In this document: in pieces, positions 43,774-53,218 of the stretch
Numbering within the stretch: the stretch's first letter is position 1
Layout of the letters: every line of letters starts with the position of its first letter
Source of the DNA: G963667675 sp965197565
GTDB taxonomy: Bacteria; Chloroflexota; Dehalococcoidia; Lucifugimonadales; UBA3495
Direction of reading: 5' to 3'
DNA: 64,000 nt
Assembly: GCA_965197565.1 (NCBI GenBank)
Contig: CBDANK010000004.1
Span: 248,001-312,000, forward strand
Position numbers and translations under genes: made by a program
The notes under the pieces: generated by a model
What the model was told of the DNA's origin: nothing
Seen by the model: only the letters and a program-made list of their open reading frames with translations
Databases searched by the model: none

Positions 43774-44175
43774 ATGGACGTGTTAATCCTGGGCTGCAAC
43801 CGGTTGACCGCCGCTTTGGCGCCCGACCTAGCCGGGTCCGGTTACAACGTTACGGTCCTGGGCAAGGAACGAGAGTGCCTGGAGCAGGTTGAAGACGGGG
43901 GCCGGGTGCGGGTCATTTGGGCCGCCGAGCCCACGATGCAGGATTATTTGCGCCAAGGAGGCATCGATACTGCGGAGACCTTTCTGGCCCTCTCCGGGAA
44001 TGACCATGAAAACGTCCTGACCGCCCAAGTAGCGCTGCATATCTTCAACGTGCCCAAGGTGGTTTGCCATATCAGTGACCCCAAGTTGCAGATTTTCTAC
44101 TCCGGTTTAGGATTGGATGTGGTGGGGCCCTCATTTGGCATTCTCCAGGATGTCCGGCAAGCCATCGAGGCATGA
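43774..44175 (+). CDS. TrkA-N single-domain protein with degenerate loop
   Basis: A 133-residue RCK_N-only protein. MDVLILGCNRLTAALAPDLAGSG is in place of the usual G-x-G-x-x-G loop and is degraded to G-C-N-R-L-T, so nucleotide binding may be lost or altered. The rest, NDHENVLTAQVALHIFNVPKVVCHISDPK, is standard. It starts four bases after the Usp stop, so coupling is tight. Probably partners with the next TrkA in a heteromeric ring. Confidence 0.82.
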   Translation: MDVLILGCNRLTAALAPDLAGSGYNVTVLGKERECLEQVEDGGRVRVIWAAEPTMQDYLRQGGIDTAETFLALSGNDHENVLTAQVALHIFNVPKVVCHISDPKLQIFYSGLGLDVVGPSFGILQDVRQAIEA

Positions 44176-44187
44176 TTTGAGGCCCCG

Positions 44188-44850
44188 ATGTATATTTTGA
44201 TTGTGGGCTGCAGCGAGGTTGGCTACCACCTGACAAAAGCTCTTTTGGCTTCGGGGCACGAAGTGGTGGCAATTGAGAAAAACCGGTCCCGGTTCCAATT
44301 TCTGACCGATGAATTGGGCAGCGTGGCCTTTGCCGGAGACGGGGCCGAAGAGCGGACGCTCAAGCAGGCCGGCATAACCAGGGCGGACGTGCTGGTGGCA
44401 GTCACCGGCCGCGACGAAACCAACCTGGTGATATGCCAGATGGCCAAGCACATCTTTCGGGTGCCGCGCACCATGGCCCTGGTCAAGGACCCCAAGAACG
44501 AACCCATATTTCATGTCTTGGGCGTGGATGTCGTCGTTAATGAAATCCACCAGATTCTGACCAGCTTCGAGGAAGGGGTCCCAGGACGGCCCTTCGTGCA
44601 CCTCATGAACCTTCGTGCAGCGGGTACGGAACTGGTCAGCGTGTCCCTACCGGAAGATGCGAACATAGTGGGCAAGAGACTGGGAGAGGTCGAATTGCCT
44701 CCCAACAGCTTCATTTCCTTAGTAGTGAAAAAAGGGGGCGCCGAGCTTCCCTCGGACGTATTGGTGCTGGAACCGGAGGACGAGTTGGTGGCGGTGACGC
44801 GGACCAGCGAGATGCAAACCTTGTACGACATTCTCACCGGGGTGCAATGA
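44188..44850 (+). CDS. TrkA/KtrA-like protein (second full-length copy)
   Basis: A 220-residue RCK_N plus RCK_C protein: YILIVGCSEVGYHLTKALLASGHE (loop G-C-S-E-V-G), DEIHQILTSFEEG, then a C-terminal ELVSVSLPEDANIVGKRLGEVE and VVKKGGAELPSDVLVLEPEDELV. Twelve bases separate it from the truncated TrkA-N gene. A three-RCK set suggests either two rings or a ring with different subunits. Its stop overlaps the start of pheA. Confidence 0.88.
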   Translation: MYILIVGCSEVGYHLTKALLASGHEVVAIEKNRSRFQFLTDELGSVAFAGDGAEERTLKQAGITRADVLVAVTGRDETNLVICQMAKHIFRVPRTMALVKDPKNEPIFHVLGVDVVVNEIHQILTSFEEGVPGRPFVHLMNLRAAGTELVSVSLPEDANIVGKRLGEVELPPNSFISLVVKKGGAELPSDVLVLEPEDELVAVTRTSEMQTLYDILTGVQ

Positions 44851-45689
44851 TGGCCAAACGCATCGCCTATTTCGGCCCGGCTGGCACCTACACCGAAGAG
44901 GCCGCAATACTATACGATGCAAACGCCGAACTTGAGTCCTTTCCCACAATTGCCGCCGTGGGCTTGGCGGTTGCCTCGGAAATCACCGACGAAGGCATAG
45001 TGCCCATCGAAAACAGCCTGGAGGGCGCGGTTACTTTCACCTTGGACTTGCTGATCCGAGAATCTCAATTGTCAATCTACCAAGAGGTGGTCTTGCCCAT
45101 AAACCACTTCTTGATGGTCAAACCGGGCACCCGGCTCTCTGACATTCAGGTATTGTATTCCCATCCCCAATCCTTGGCTCAATGCAGGGAGTTTCTGGAA
45201 AGATGCTTGCCCAATGCTCAACAGATGGCTTCACTGAGCAACTCGGCGGCGGTCTCTGACATGCAGCAAAGCACTGTGGCGGCAGCGGCTATTGCGCCGC
45301 GGCGGGCCGCTGAGCTGTACGGCGCGGAGATCATCGGCCGCAACGTTCAGGACGCGACCAACAATGTTACCCGGTTCGCGGTGCTGGCCCGGCAAGACCA
45401 TCTGCCAACGGGCAATGACAAAACATCGATCTGCTTTTCTTACCGGGAGGACGGCCCGGGCCTGCTGTATCGGACCATGGGCGAGTTTGCCACAAGGGAC
45501 ATCAACTTGTTTAAGGTAGAGTCCCGCCCCACAAAACAGTCGTTGGGGGATTATATATTTCTAATTGACTGCGCGGGCCACAGGCATGACGCCCTGGTTA
45601 AAGAAGCCTTGGAGGCCCTGAGCGAATCGGTGAGTATGCTGAAGGTCCTGGGGTCTTATCCCCTTTGGGACGGTGGGAGCGCCAAATGA
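44847..45689 (+). CDS. pheA: Prephenate dehydratase
   Basis: A 280-residue monofunctional prephenate dehydratase making phenylpyruvate for phenylalanine. FGPAGTYTEEAA (8-19) starts the PBP-like catalytic fold; VPIENSLEGAV and NNVTRFAVLAR (the Thr-Arg-Phe motif) complete it. The ACT domain DGPGLLYRTMGEFA and KVESRPTK carries the phenylalanine feedback site (ESRP). No chorismate mutase domain. ATG 44847 overlaps the previous stop (ATGATG), indicating translational coupling to the K+ genes. Confidence 0.95.
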   Translation: MMAKRIAYFGPAGTYTEEAAILYDANAELESFPTIAAVGLAVASEITDEGIVPIENSLEGAVTFTLDLLIRESQLSIYQEVVLPINHFLMVKPGTRLSDIQVLYSHPQSLAQCREFLERCLPNAQQMASLSNSAAVSDMQQSTVAAAAIAPRRAAELYGAEIIGRNVQDATNNVTRFAVLARQDHLPTGNDKTSICFSYREDGPGLLYRTMGEFATRDINLFKVESRPTKQSLGDYIFLIDCAGHRHDALVKEALEALSESVSMLKVLGSYPLWDGGSAK

Positions 45690-45691
45690 CC

Positions 45692-45781
45692 CCGGCCCTT
45701 CCCGGCAACCGTCGCTAAGTTTTCACTTCCCTCCAAACTCGCAACACCCCTTAGCAACTCAACTGTACCAGGAAGGGCCGG
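45692..45781. terminator. Inverted repeat between convergent pheA and DUF2298 genes
   Basis: CCGGCCCTTCC (45692-45702) pairs with GGAAGGGCCGG (45771-45781) across 68 bases. Convergent gene ends make a bidirectional terminator plausible, but there is no clean T-tract. Confidence 0.4.
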
Positions 45782-45847
45782 CAGGGTTAAGGCTCCGTTA
45801 GGTCTAGAGTCCTCACTTCCCATATTGAGTCAAAGCCAGTGCTTATG

Positions 45848-48800
45848 TCAATGGTTCGCAGATGGGTTTTTGGTCAGATATATCGACACCCCCGGGTTTT
45901 TGTAGACCAGTCTCATCAGCCTTTTGGCAGTCAGATCATCAAACTTTTGCAAGCCCTCCTGGGTGTAATAATGGCGCTCCAAGTCTCCCACCACTACGTA
46001 CTTTACGTTGTACCGCCCTAACAACTCCCGGGCCCGGTCAACATCGGTGGTTTCGTAGATTTCTCGCACCCGCTCGGCCCGGTCAAAGACGGCGTATTCG
46101 TAGTCCCATCTCTGTTGCCTCTGGTGCCAGGGCCAGCCCAACACCGTGGGCAATCCCGTGTAATCCGCAATACGCGAACTCCAAGTGTAAGATTCGTTGT
46201 GAGCCTCAAGCACCACCGGAGACCCGGATACATTGTCTTGCAACCACCGGATCGCATCACGGTCCCACTTCAGTTGGAACGGCGTCTTGTCTTCATAGCC
46301 CCGGTCCACATGAACCGCAGAATCCATGTATGCGGCGCCGTCCAGAGTTGCCGGCGTAGGATTGAAGCGGACTTCAATGCGAGCCTTGGTCCCCAGTGCA
46401 GTGTAGATCAAGCTCGAGCCGACAAGCAGCGCCAAAACACCCAGCCAAGCCCCTTTTAGCCAAATCCTGCGGGGCCTGAGCAATGCCCGGCGCGCCAGTC
46501 GCCACAGCATATAAGCCGACACCAAGCTCAGCAACACCCATACTTCCAGGTAGTACTTGAACATGGTGTTCATACGGCCGATGTCCCCTTCGACTCGAAC
46601 GAAATCGACCCCGATAGCAATGGCAAGGGCCATAGCCAGCAACACCAAAGGCACGGATGCGAAGGCCCGTTCCTGGTTTCCGGAGCCCAAGATGTCCCAG
46701 ACTGAGACGCCGGTTAGCATCAAGAGCACCAGCAGCACTACAACCGTCCAGTAGCCGGCGGCCGCCAGCAGCACCGTAAACAACAGCCATAGGCCCAAAA
46801 GCCACCTTAGCCGCATCAAAGAGGCCGCTGTAGTGCTTGACCCGGCGGACCCAGTATTGCGGCTCGACAGGGGGACTAGGCTGCAAACCACTGCAATTAA
46901 AGTTCTTCGGGCGCTGTAGACTAGAAAAGTGGCGATAACAAAGAGAAACAGGCCGTGAATACCCAAGAACCAGCGCAAGGGCGTCTGCCATTTGGAAGCC
47001 TCCAGGCCGGTGTTGAAAGCCTGGTAATGCTGGTGAAATGGGAGGAAGGCCAGAATACTGACCGCCGTCACACCGCAGGCCAAGCCAACAAACATTAACA
47101 ATCGAGAGGAGGGGCGGCCGGGTCTAAAGTAGAACGCCAACGCCAGCAAGGCCAGGGTAAGCAACAAATAGGAAGGGTAGTCCCAACTGTTGATTACCCA
47201 TAACGAGCCCAAAGCCAATGCCAATGCCGCGGCTGTGGCCAAGGCCCAGATGTGACTATTGGCCCGCAGTCCAACCACCAAGGCCAGGCCCAAACCGATG
47301 ACCAAGAGAGTAAACGGAATCACCATCATGTGGGCATGGAGGTCTCCGTAGAGAAAGGTGAAAAAAGGAAACTCGGTTATGTGTGGAGACCTGTCGGCAA
47401 AACCCATCACCTTGTCCGGGACCCAAAACGCCAGCGGTGAAGGGTCGAAATTCTCCTGGAAATCCAGCATTCGGCTGCTGTGCCAGAAATCGAAAGGAGG
47501 AAAACTCCCGCCGTCGGCCAGCTTATGCCAAGCCCCCTGCACTACTTGCACCATGCCGTCAAGGTTGCCGATGACCGCAATGAACAACCCCGCAGCCAGG
47601 CCGGCCCCCACGGGACTCGCCAAGGTCCTACGCCAGCGGCTCGCTCCAGCCTCCTCGTCGGCAGCCGCAACGGCTCTTCCGGCCAACGCCGCAGGCATCC
47701 GGGCGCGGCGGACTCCCTCAGCCAGGTTGTACACCAGGGAGTAAGCGCCGGTTACCGTTAGAGCAAAGAACAGCGGCACCGCCAGATTGAAGGCAGTGGT
47801 TGGCAGGATGCCGGTCAGGTGCACAATTCCCCCCAGCACGAAGTAGCCCCAGTAGTAGTAATTTAGATACCCGCCGGCAAACCAGGGGTCGAAGGGCGGC
47901 AACGACGTGGAGCGGATCACGGCGTTGAAGTAGGCCAACTCCATGGGCTTTTCGCCCCCCAAATGGGGATGCCACAAGTCCGGGTTGGCCGAACGGAGAG
48001 CTACAAAGGCCAGGAAAGCGCCGAGAAACAGCACCTCCCCAATTAGAAGCAAGCGCCAGTTCCGTTCCAGGAACCCTTTGATCTCGCGCCAGCGGGCCAG
48101 CAACACCGCAAGCGACAGTGCGCCCATGACTAGAAAGCCCACGATAACCGGAATACGGGAAAAGTCGAACCAACCCAGGCTCACCCCCAACCAAGCGATG
48201 TAGCTCACTCCCAACAAACCCGCTATCCGCGCCAGGATAATGCCCCGGTCGGGCAGAGGGCGGAAGATGAACATGGACAAGGGCAAGGACACCAGGAAGG
48301 CCAGCTCCACTACCAGAAGCCAGGCGACGATGGGAACGTCGTTGGTCCAACTGTCGCGCTTTACGATACTAGGCCAAGAACCGCCCGACTGCTGCACCGC
48401 TCTTTGTTCTTCCGACAGCATCAACCCCAAGCTCGGCGCTTTCAGGTCCCGGCTCTGAGGACTTGCCAAGAGGGAGCGAAGCTCATCGTAAGACAAGCCC
48501 TCCACGTTGCGGAACAACATCACCTGCGGGTGGTCATACCCCACCACGTTGTCGTCGGCGTAGCCCAGGTTAAGGCTCACCGGAGCCGGCTTTTCGGGAA
48601 CCAACGGCTCCGGCTTGGGTAAACCGGCGCGGCCAAAGGGTTCGTCTCGAAAAGCCACTCCGGCCAGCTCCGGATAGGATGTGAAAGTCCGGTCCAAGCG
48701 GTAGCCCAACTCACCCGCAAAGAGCCGTTGATAATAGGAAGCGCTTAGCGGGTAACGCTCCGGAACGCGGGCAACGCTGCCGTAAGGCCGGTTGCTGTAA

Positions 48801-50329
48801 AAGACCAGGTATTCCGAGCCGGACAGCCGAGAGGCCAAGGCGTCCATTTTTTCCGGCGTATCGGCGTCATACACCGGGAACTGCCAGAGGTTGTATTGGT
48901 AGAGGCCGGGGACGAATTCATCCCAGTGGTTATCGCTGACTATTGAGGTCCCTGCCGGCACGTTGTCGTTGATCCACTGGGACGCCGTTACCGCCGGATG
49001 GTCCTTGGCGTACACTCTTTCAAAAGCCAGGGCGTAGAAGGCGGTGGCGCCCAGCACCGCAGCCGCCAGCCCTACTACCAACCAGCTTAGATTCATTCTA
49101 GGTATAGCTTCACGAGCCCACTGCACTAACCACATCAGCATCCTTGAACCCATCAAGACCAAAAAGGGCATCAGCGGAAAAACGTAGCGAAGGAATCGCA
49201 CCTCGAAGCTTTCCAGAAGCAAGAAGCTGGGCACCACCCAGGCCAAGAGAAGCAGGTCGTTGCGCTGTGTCTCCCGTCTCAGGCAGACCATCACCGCGGT
49301 GAAGGGGACTGCCAGCCATGCGACTACTCCCAGGGGAAGGCCCAAGCCCCAGACCGAGGACTGTTGAAGCTGGTAAAGGAAGGGCGGCGTGTCGATGTAC
49401 TGGACGGTAAACGGCCAAAGTCCGGCGTTACTAGCCATTTTAGCCTGGGCCGATAGGTCGCTTGTGAACGCTCCCCAGTCCAAAAAAGCGTAGGGAGCGC
49501 TGAGGAAAAACACGCCCACCGCGACTATTGCCGCGACCGCGGCATGGCCCAGTACCCGTTGCACCACCGCCGGCGTGATGTCGGACCACCGTCCGTCAAC
49601 AGAGTCCAGCACCCGGTACCAGTAGGCCAAGGCCAACGGAAGCAGCAAAGGCAGCACATTGACCTTGGGCGCCAACGCCAGCCCGACCATAAGGCCCAAC
49701 AATGCCGAATCTTGGAGCCGTTTTCGCTCCACCATCCGGAGCATCGCCCAGAAACTGGCCAGAGTAAACAGCACCGAAAAGGTTTCGGGGCGGTAGAAAT
49801 GGCTGTTTTGTATATGAATAACCGCTAGGGCCGTAAATGCCGCCGCCAGCAACCCAACCTTGTGGCTGAACATGCGGCGGCCCAGGACGTAAACCAAGAA
49901 GATCGAACCCACGTCGGCTAAAGCGGACAGAGTGCGTCCGGCGAAACGCATGTCCAGAGCGTCGATGCTGCCGAACAACTCGATGACCGACCGAAAGAAC
50001 ACCATTAGGTAGATAAGGATGCTGCCCAAGGGGAACCAGTGAGGATTCAATGGGCTCCGCTCGGGGTCCAGGAGGGCGCCCAAGCCCGGCAACCCGGATT
50101 CGGCCTTCGGTTGGTCTCTGACGTAGCCGCAGTCCTGGTGGCCCGGCGCTTCGGTGAGCAGGTCGTACATGCAGCCTGAGCGCATGTAGATGTCACGTTC
50201 GTCGGGGTGGAAGCCAAAGCCGGAGTCCCAATCGATGCCGTACAGGCGCAGGCTAAGACCGATTAGGAGAATAAGAACCAGGGGGAGAAAAGTCCAAGGG
50301 AGGCGTCCATTGAGCGTTAGCCAGTGCAT
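45848..50329 (-). CDS. GT39-like glycosyltransferase fused to DUF2298/YYY membrane protein
   Basis: A protein of about 1,493 residues with some 20 or more transmembrane segments. The N-terminal half is a GT-C/dolichyl-phosphate-mannose-type glycosyltransferase: GFHPDERDIYMR holds the luminal Asp-Glu, followed by VADVGSIFLVYVLGRRMF and the DNHWDEFVPG loop. The C-terminal half is the chlor_Arch_YYY/DUF2298 protein family, named for the Tyr run seen here in GGYLNYYYWGYFVLGG, and contains GDLHAHMMVIP and the lumenal WSSRIADYTGLPTVLGW. ATG 50329 is preferred; a TTG at 50410 is in frame but without a ribosome site. Probable role is envelope glycosylation. Both halves are also found separately; here they are joined. 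Confidence 0.85.
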   Translation of the reverse strand: MHWLTLNGRLPWTFLPLVLILLIGLSLRLYGIDWDSGFGFHPDERDIYMRSGCMYDLLTEAPGHQDCGYVRDQPKAESGLPGLGALLDPERSPLNPHWFPLGSILIYLMVFFRSVIELFGSIDALDMRFAGRTLSALADVGSIFLVYVLGRRMFSHKVGLLAAAFTALAVIHIQNSHFYRPETFSVLFTLASFWAMLRMVERKRLQDSALLGLMVGLALAPKVNVLPLLLPLALAYWYRVLDSVDGRWSDITPAVVQRVLGHAAVAAIVAVGVFFLSAPYAFLDWGAFTSDLSAQAKMASNAGLWPFTVQYIDTPPFLYQLQQSSVWGLGLPLGVVAWLAVPFTAVMVCLRRETQRNDLLLLAWVVPSFLLLESFEVRFLRYVFPLMPFLVLMGSRMLMWLVQWAREAIPRMNLSWLVVGLAAAVLGATAFYALAFERVYAKDHPAVTASQWINDNVPAGTSIVSDNHWDEFVPGLYQYNLWQFPVYDADTPEKMDALASRLSGSEYLVFYSNRPYGSVARVPERYPLSASYYQRLFAGELGYRLDRTFTSYPELAGVAFRDEPFGRAGLPKPEPLVPEKPAPVSLNLGYADDNVVGYDHPQVMLFRNVEGLSYDELRSLLASPQSRDLKAPSLGLMLSEEQRAVQQSGGSWPSIVKRDSWTNDVPIVAWLLVVELAFLVSLPLSMFIFRPLPDRGIILARIAGLLGVSYIAWLGVSLGWFDFSRIPVIVGFLVMGALSLAVLLARWREIKGFLERNWRLLLIGEVLFLGAFLAFVALRSANPDLWHPHLGGEKPMELAYFNAVIRSTSLPPFDPWFAGGYLNYYYWGYFVLGGIVHLTGILPTTAFNLAVPLFFALTVTGAYSLVYNLAEGVRRARMPAALAGRAVAAADEEAGASRWRRTLASPVGAGLAAGLFIAVIGNLDGMVQVVQGAWHKLADGGSFPPFDFWHSSRMLDFQENFDPSPLAFWVPDKVMGFADRSPHITEFPFFTFLYGDLHAHMMVIPFTLLVIGLGLALVVGLRANSHIWALATAAALALALGSLWVINSWDYPSYLLLTLALLALAFYFRPGRPSSRLLMFVGLACGVTAVSILAFLPFHQHYQAFNTGLEASKWQTPLRWFLGIHGLFLFVIATFLVYSARRTLIAVVCSLVPLSSRNTGSAGSSTTAASLMRLRWLLGLWLLFTVLLAAAGYWTVVVLLVLLMLTGVSVWDILGSGNQERAFASVPLVLLAMALAIAIGVDFVRVEGDIGRMNTMFKYYLEVWVLLSLVSAYMLWRLARRALLRPRRIWLKGAWLGVLALLVGSSLIYTALGTKARIEVRFNPTPATLDGAAYMDSAVHVDRGYEDKTPFQLKWDRDAIRWLQDNVSGSPVVLEAHNESYTWSSRIADYTGLPTVLGWPWHQRQQRWDYEYAVFDRAERVREIYETTDVDRARELLGRYNVKYVVVGDLERHYYTQEGLQKFDDLTAKRLMRLVYKNPGVSIYLTKNPSANH

Positions 50330-50364
50330 CGACAGTTCGCGCCCGCGCCTCAACCGCAGCCCGC

Positions 50365-50540
50365 TATAGAGACCTTTGCATAACTCTCCGAATGGGGCGG
50401 AATCGTGCAAGTCAACCGGCGCCCGAGAAGCTGAGGCCCCACCCCTGGATTCCGGCCCCGTATCGGGGTACGGGGCAGGCCCTTCGCCGGAATTGCGGAT
50501 GGCCTTGTGGAGGCCACGTATGCAGATGGAAATGGCAGCC
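50365..50540. repeat. Dispersed repeat, inverted partner of 24.1 kb
   Basis: GAGACCTTTGCATAAC (50371-50386) matches 24102-24117, and 50490-50533 is the inverted copy of 24150-24193 with about 86 percent identity by eye. Hairpin CCCCGTATCGGGGTACGGGG lies between. No gene in 50411-51022. Confidence 0.6.
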
Positions 50541-50870
50541 AGGCTCCGATTGCCGGTGGGGAGAGAGGCCGGGGTTTTTTTATTTCAGGGCCATTGTGAG
50601 CCATTGTGAGCCATGGCCTCAGTGGCCGTTTGATAGATTTGGCAAGGGGTTAATAGCTGCCTATTAATAGCGTAGAGAGGGGTCACCGGAGGTGGCAAGG
50701 GGGAAGTGTCGGGAGGTTAGGAGGGGCAGGGCTATCCCATGAGAAACAACCCATCCATCACTCCGGCTCCCCGTTTCCATAGGGACAAGCTTCAGGGACA
50801 AGCTTCGCCGGAGTCCAGAGGCTAGTGTGTGGCCGATTGCTGTGACAACGTTGGTGAATTGGGGGCCGTG

Positions 50871-50942
50871 GATTCCCGGGCAGGCGGGAATGACGAGTAG
50901 GTTATTTTCATAACAATGACGGTTATGCAAAGGTCTCCTATA
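50871..50942. repeat. Repeat fragments with GGCGGGAAT stem
   Basis: GATTCCCGGGCAGGCGGGAATGAC at 50871-50893 resembles the stem at 25777, and GTTATGCAAAGGTCTCC (50926-50942) is the reverse complement of the GAGACCTTTGCATAAC unit. Together with 50371 these form an inverted pair spanning 570 bp. Confidence 0.5.
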
Positions 50943-50977
50943 CGGCAGCACCTACCTGCCCGCTGGCTGCGGCGTCT

Positions 50978-51000
50978 TGCCCCCGCTGCAGCCGGGGGCA
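50978..51000. terminator. Putative gap terminator
   Basis: TGCCCCC (50978-50984) pairs with GGGGGCA (50994-51000), around a partly self-complementary GCTGCAG loop, 23 bases beyond the minus-strand gap stop. The T-tract is weak. Confidence 0.45.
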
Positions 51001-51022
51001 TTTGTACGGACCGAGGGCTTGG

Positions 51023-52036
51023 TCAGATGCCTTGGTCGTTCATCAAGGCGCACAAGTCGGCGGTGCGGCAGGAATAGCCCCACTCGTTATCGTACCAGCC
51101 CATAATTTTCACCATGCGGTCCTGCATGACAATGGTGGACAGGGCATCGAAGATACAACTGTGGGGGTTGCCTCGGAAGTCGGAACTGACTAGGGGCTCG
51201 TCTATGTATTCAAGAATGCCCTTCAAACGTCCTTCAGCAGCGTCTTTGAACGTCTGATTAACTTCCTCCACCGACACGTCTTTGGATACGTTTGCCGTAA
51301 AGTCGGTGATGGACCCGGTGGCGGTGGGAACGCGGAAGGCCATGCCGTGCAACTTCCCGTTCAGTTCCGGCAGGACCAAGCCCACCGCCCGCGCCGCTCC
51401 GGTGCTGGTGGGTATGATGTTCATGGCTGCGGCCCGGGCCCGGCGCAAGTCCGACTGGCGCTGGTCCAAGATGACTTGATCGTTGGTATAGGAATGGATG
51501 GTCGACATGAGTCCATGTTCGATGCCGAAAGCGTCGTTGAGTACTTTGACCATGGGCGCGAAGCAGTTGGTGGTGCAGGAAGCATTGGATATTATCTTAT
51601 GCTTTGCCGCATCGTACAGGTGCTCGTTTACACCCAAGACCACCGTCAGGTCTTCACCCCTGGCCGGCGCGGAGATCACCACTTTCTTGGCCCCGCCTTG
51701 CAGATGCCCGGAAGCTTTTTCCGCTTCGGTAAAGAGTCCGGTGGACTCCACTACCAACTCCACACCCAACTCGGACCAAGGAATCTGGGACGGGTCTCGT
51801 TCTGAAAACACGCGAATGCTTTGCCCGTCGACGACCAGACTGCCGTTGCTGGCCTCTACCGTGCCCGGATAGGGGCCATAGTTGGTGTCGTACTTGAACA
51901 GATGGGCATTGGTCTTGGCATCGGTCAGGTCATTTACCGCCGCCACCTGAAGCTTCTCCGGGTGAAGCGAGGTCATGGCTCGTAGGACCAAGCGACCTAT
52001 TCTGCCGAAACCGTTGATTCCCACCCGCGTTGTCAT
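51023..52036 (-). CDS. gap: Glyceraldehyde-3-phosphate dehydrogenase, type I
   Basis: A 337-residue cytoplasmic glycolytic enzyme. GINGFGRIGRLVLRA binds NAD(P), N35-D36 after the second strand favours NAD, the catalytic Cys is C154 in SNASCTTNC, the activating His is in STIHSYTNDQ, and WYDNEWGYSCR closes the active site. Length and motifs are standard. It lies apart from other glycolytic genes except enolase 1.2 kb away. Confidence 0.97.
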   Translation of the reverse strand: MTTRVGINGFGRIGRLVLRAMTSLHPEKLQVAAVNDLTDAKTNAHLFKYDTNYGPYPGTVEASNGSLVVDGQSIRVFSERDPSQIPWSELGVELVVESTGLFTEAEKASGHLQGGAKKVVISAPARGEDLTVVLGVNEHLYDAAKHKIISNASCTTNCFAPMVKVLNDAFGIEHGLMSTIHSYTNDQVILDQRQSDLRRARAAAMNIIPTSTGAARAVGLVLPELNGKLHGMAFRVPTATGSITDFTANVSKDVSVEEVNQTFKDAAEGRLKGILEYIDEPLVSSDFRGNPHSCIFDALSTIVMQDRMVKIMGWYDNEWGYSCRTADLCALMNDQGI

Positions 52037-52150
52037 GGTCTACCTCCACGTCGTCTTGTATAGATCATCCTGCGGAGATGCCCGCAGGTCCGCGCCATGC
52101 CGGCTGCGAAAGCCGATAATATGATAACCCCTCACCCAGTCGATTGAAAA

Positions 52151-52310
52151 GTAACTGTTCAGAGTCTTTTACAGATACGTGAACAAAGAACTAAACTTTG
52201 GCGCTTCCCCATCCTCACTCCCGCGAAATGCCTGCCCCGTACTCCGATATGGGGCGGGAGTCCAGTATTCCGATTGCTGGATTCCGGCTAAAGCCGGGAT
52301 GACGGGAGGG
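52151..52310. repeat. Dispersed repeat fragment
   Basis: GTAACTGTTCAGAGTC (52151-52166) is identical to 24047-24062, and CCGGCTAAAGCCGGGATGACGG with CCCGTACTCCGATATGGGGCGGG are stem-forming, as at 50440-50480. Fills the gap between gap and the DUF4328 gene. Confidence 0.55.
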
Positions 52311-53124
52311 AGAGGTTTAGATGTTTGGCATCCTGATTGGAAGTAATTCCTCTGACCAACAAGAATGCCATCATAGCTGCAACGATTGTGAGTCCGTCTC
52401 CAACAAGGCTGAAATAATCTGCTGTGAGAAGGTCTTCAGGAGAAATGTCATCAGACCTCCAAGCCCTCAAGACGCCAGCGTCAATGAAATTGGAGACAAT
52501 CCAAATGCCCCACCACCAACCGAGGATGGCGCTGGGAGGGACATCGCGCCAAGCCAACGAATCCTGGCGCGTTGCCTGGAGATGACTTCCCCGGCATATT
52601 TCTCTAATTACTTGATAAGGTCTGAATAGGTTCATTATTGGCACAAACCACCATCCTACAGACCAGCCGGGGGAGAAGCGCTGACCCACAACATTCAACG
52701 CTGCAAGATTCTTTGAAGCTCGGTGCACCCACATACAGAACGCTATTATCAGACCTATATAGATGATCAACGTAATGGATCCAATTGCACTTTGCCGGTC
52801 GTCGTTGGCAATGAGTTCCTGTTCCGTAACAGACTCCCCGTCAACGACGCGTTGTATCAAGCCTATCTCCGCCACGGTCGAAACAAATGACGCCAGAAGA
52901 ACGGCAATCAATCCCGCAAAGAAAATCAATGTCCACGTAGAACGGGTTTTTGGCGATTCATAAATACTTTGGGATAAAGAGCGAAGCGTATGACCTTGGG
53001 CGGCGGGGTCGGTGGCATCGGGCCCGGAGTCTGAGGTGGGCCGCCCGCAATTTGCACAGAACCTATCTCGCGCCGATGATAGTTCCGAGCCGCAATAACG
53101 ACAATATCTTGGGGTGTTGCTCAT
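52288..53124 (-). CDS. Zinc-ribbon DUF4328 membrane protein
   Basis: A 278-residue protein with an N-terminal double-zinc ribbon (C8-x-x-C11 and C23-x-x-C26) and then a DUF4328 membrane domain: four or so helices and the characteristic FCMWVHRASKNL, RFSPGWSVGWWFVPIMNLFRPY and WWGIWIVSNF. Function of DUF4328 is unknown; it is common in Actinobacteria and Chloroflexota. It stands alone between gap and eno, 94 bp beyond the enolase stop. Confidence 0.82.
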   Translation of the reverse strand: MSNTPRYCRYCGSELSSARDRFCANCGRPTSDSGPDATDPAAQGHTLRSLSQSIYESPKTRSTWTLIFFAGLIAVLLASFVSTVAEIGLIQRVVDGESVTEQELIANDDRQSAIGSITLIIYIGLIIAFCMWVHRASKNLAALNVVGQRFSPGWSVGWWFVPIMNLFRPYQVIREICRGSHLQATRQDSLAWRDVPPSAILGWWWGIWIVSNFIDAGVLRAWRSDDISPEDLLTADYFSLVGDGLTIVAAMMAFLLVRGITSNQDAKHLNLSLPSSRL

Positions 53125-53218
53125 CTGCCGCCACTGCTCAGCGCGGCCTTATTTTGCGGCCCCATTACTAGGCCCTATCATCACAGACGCTTTTTCGACA
53201 ACGGCATGATAAAGTCGC

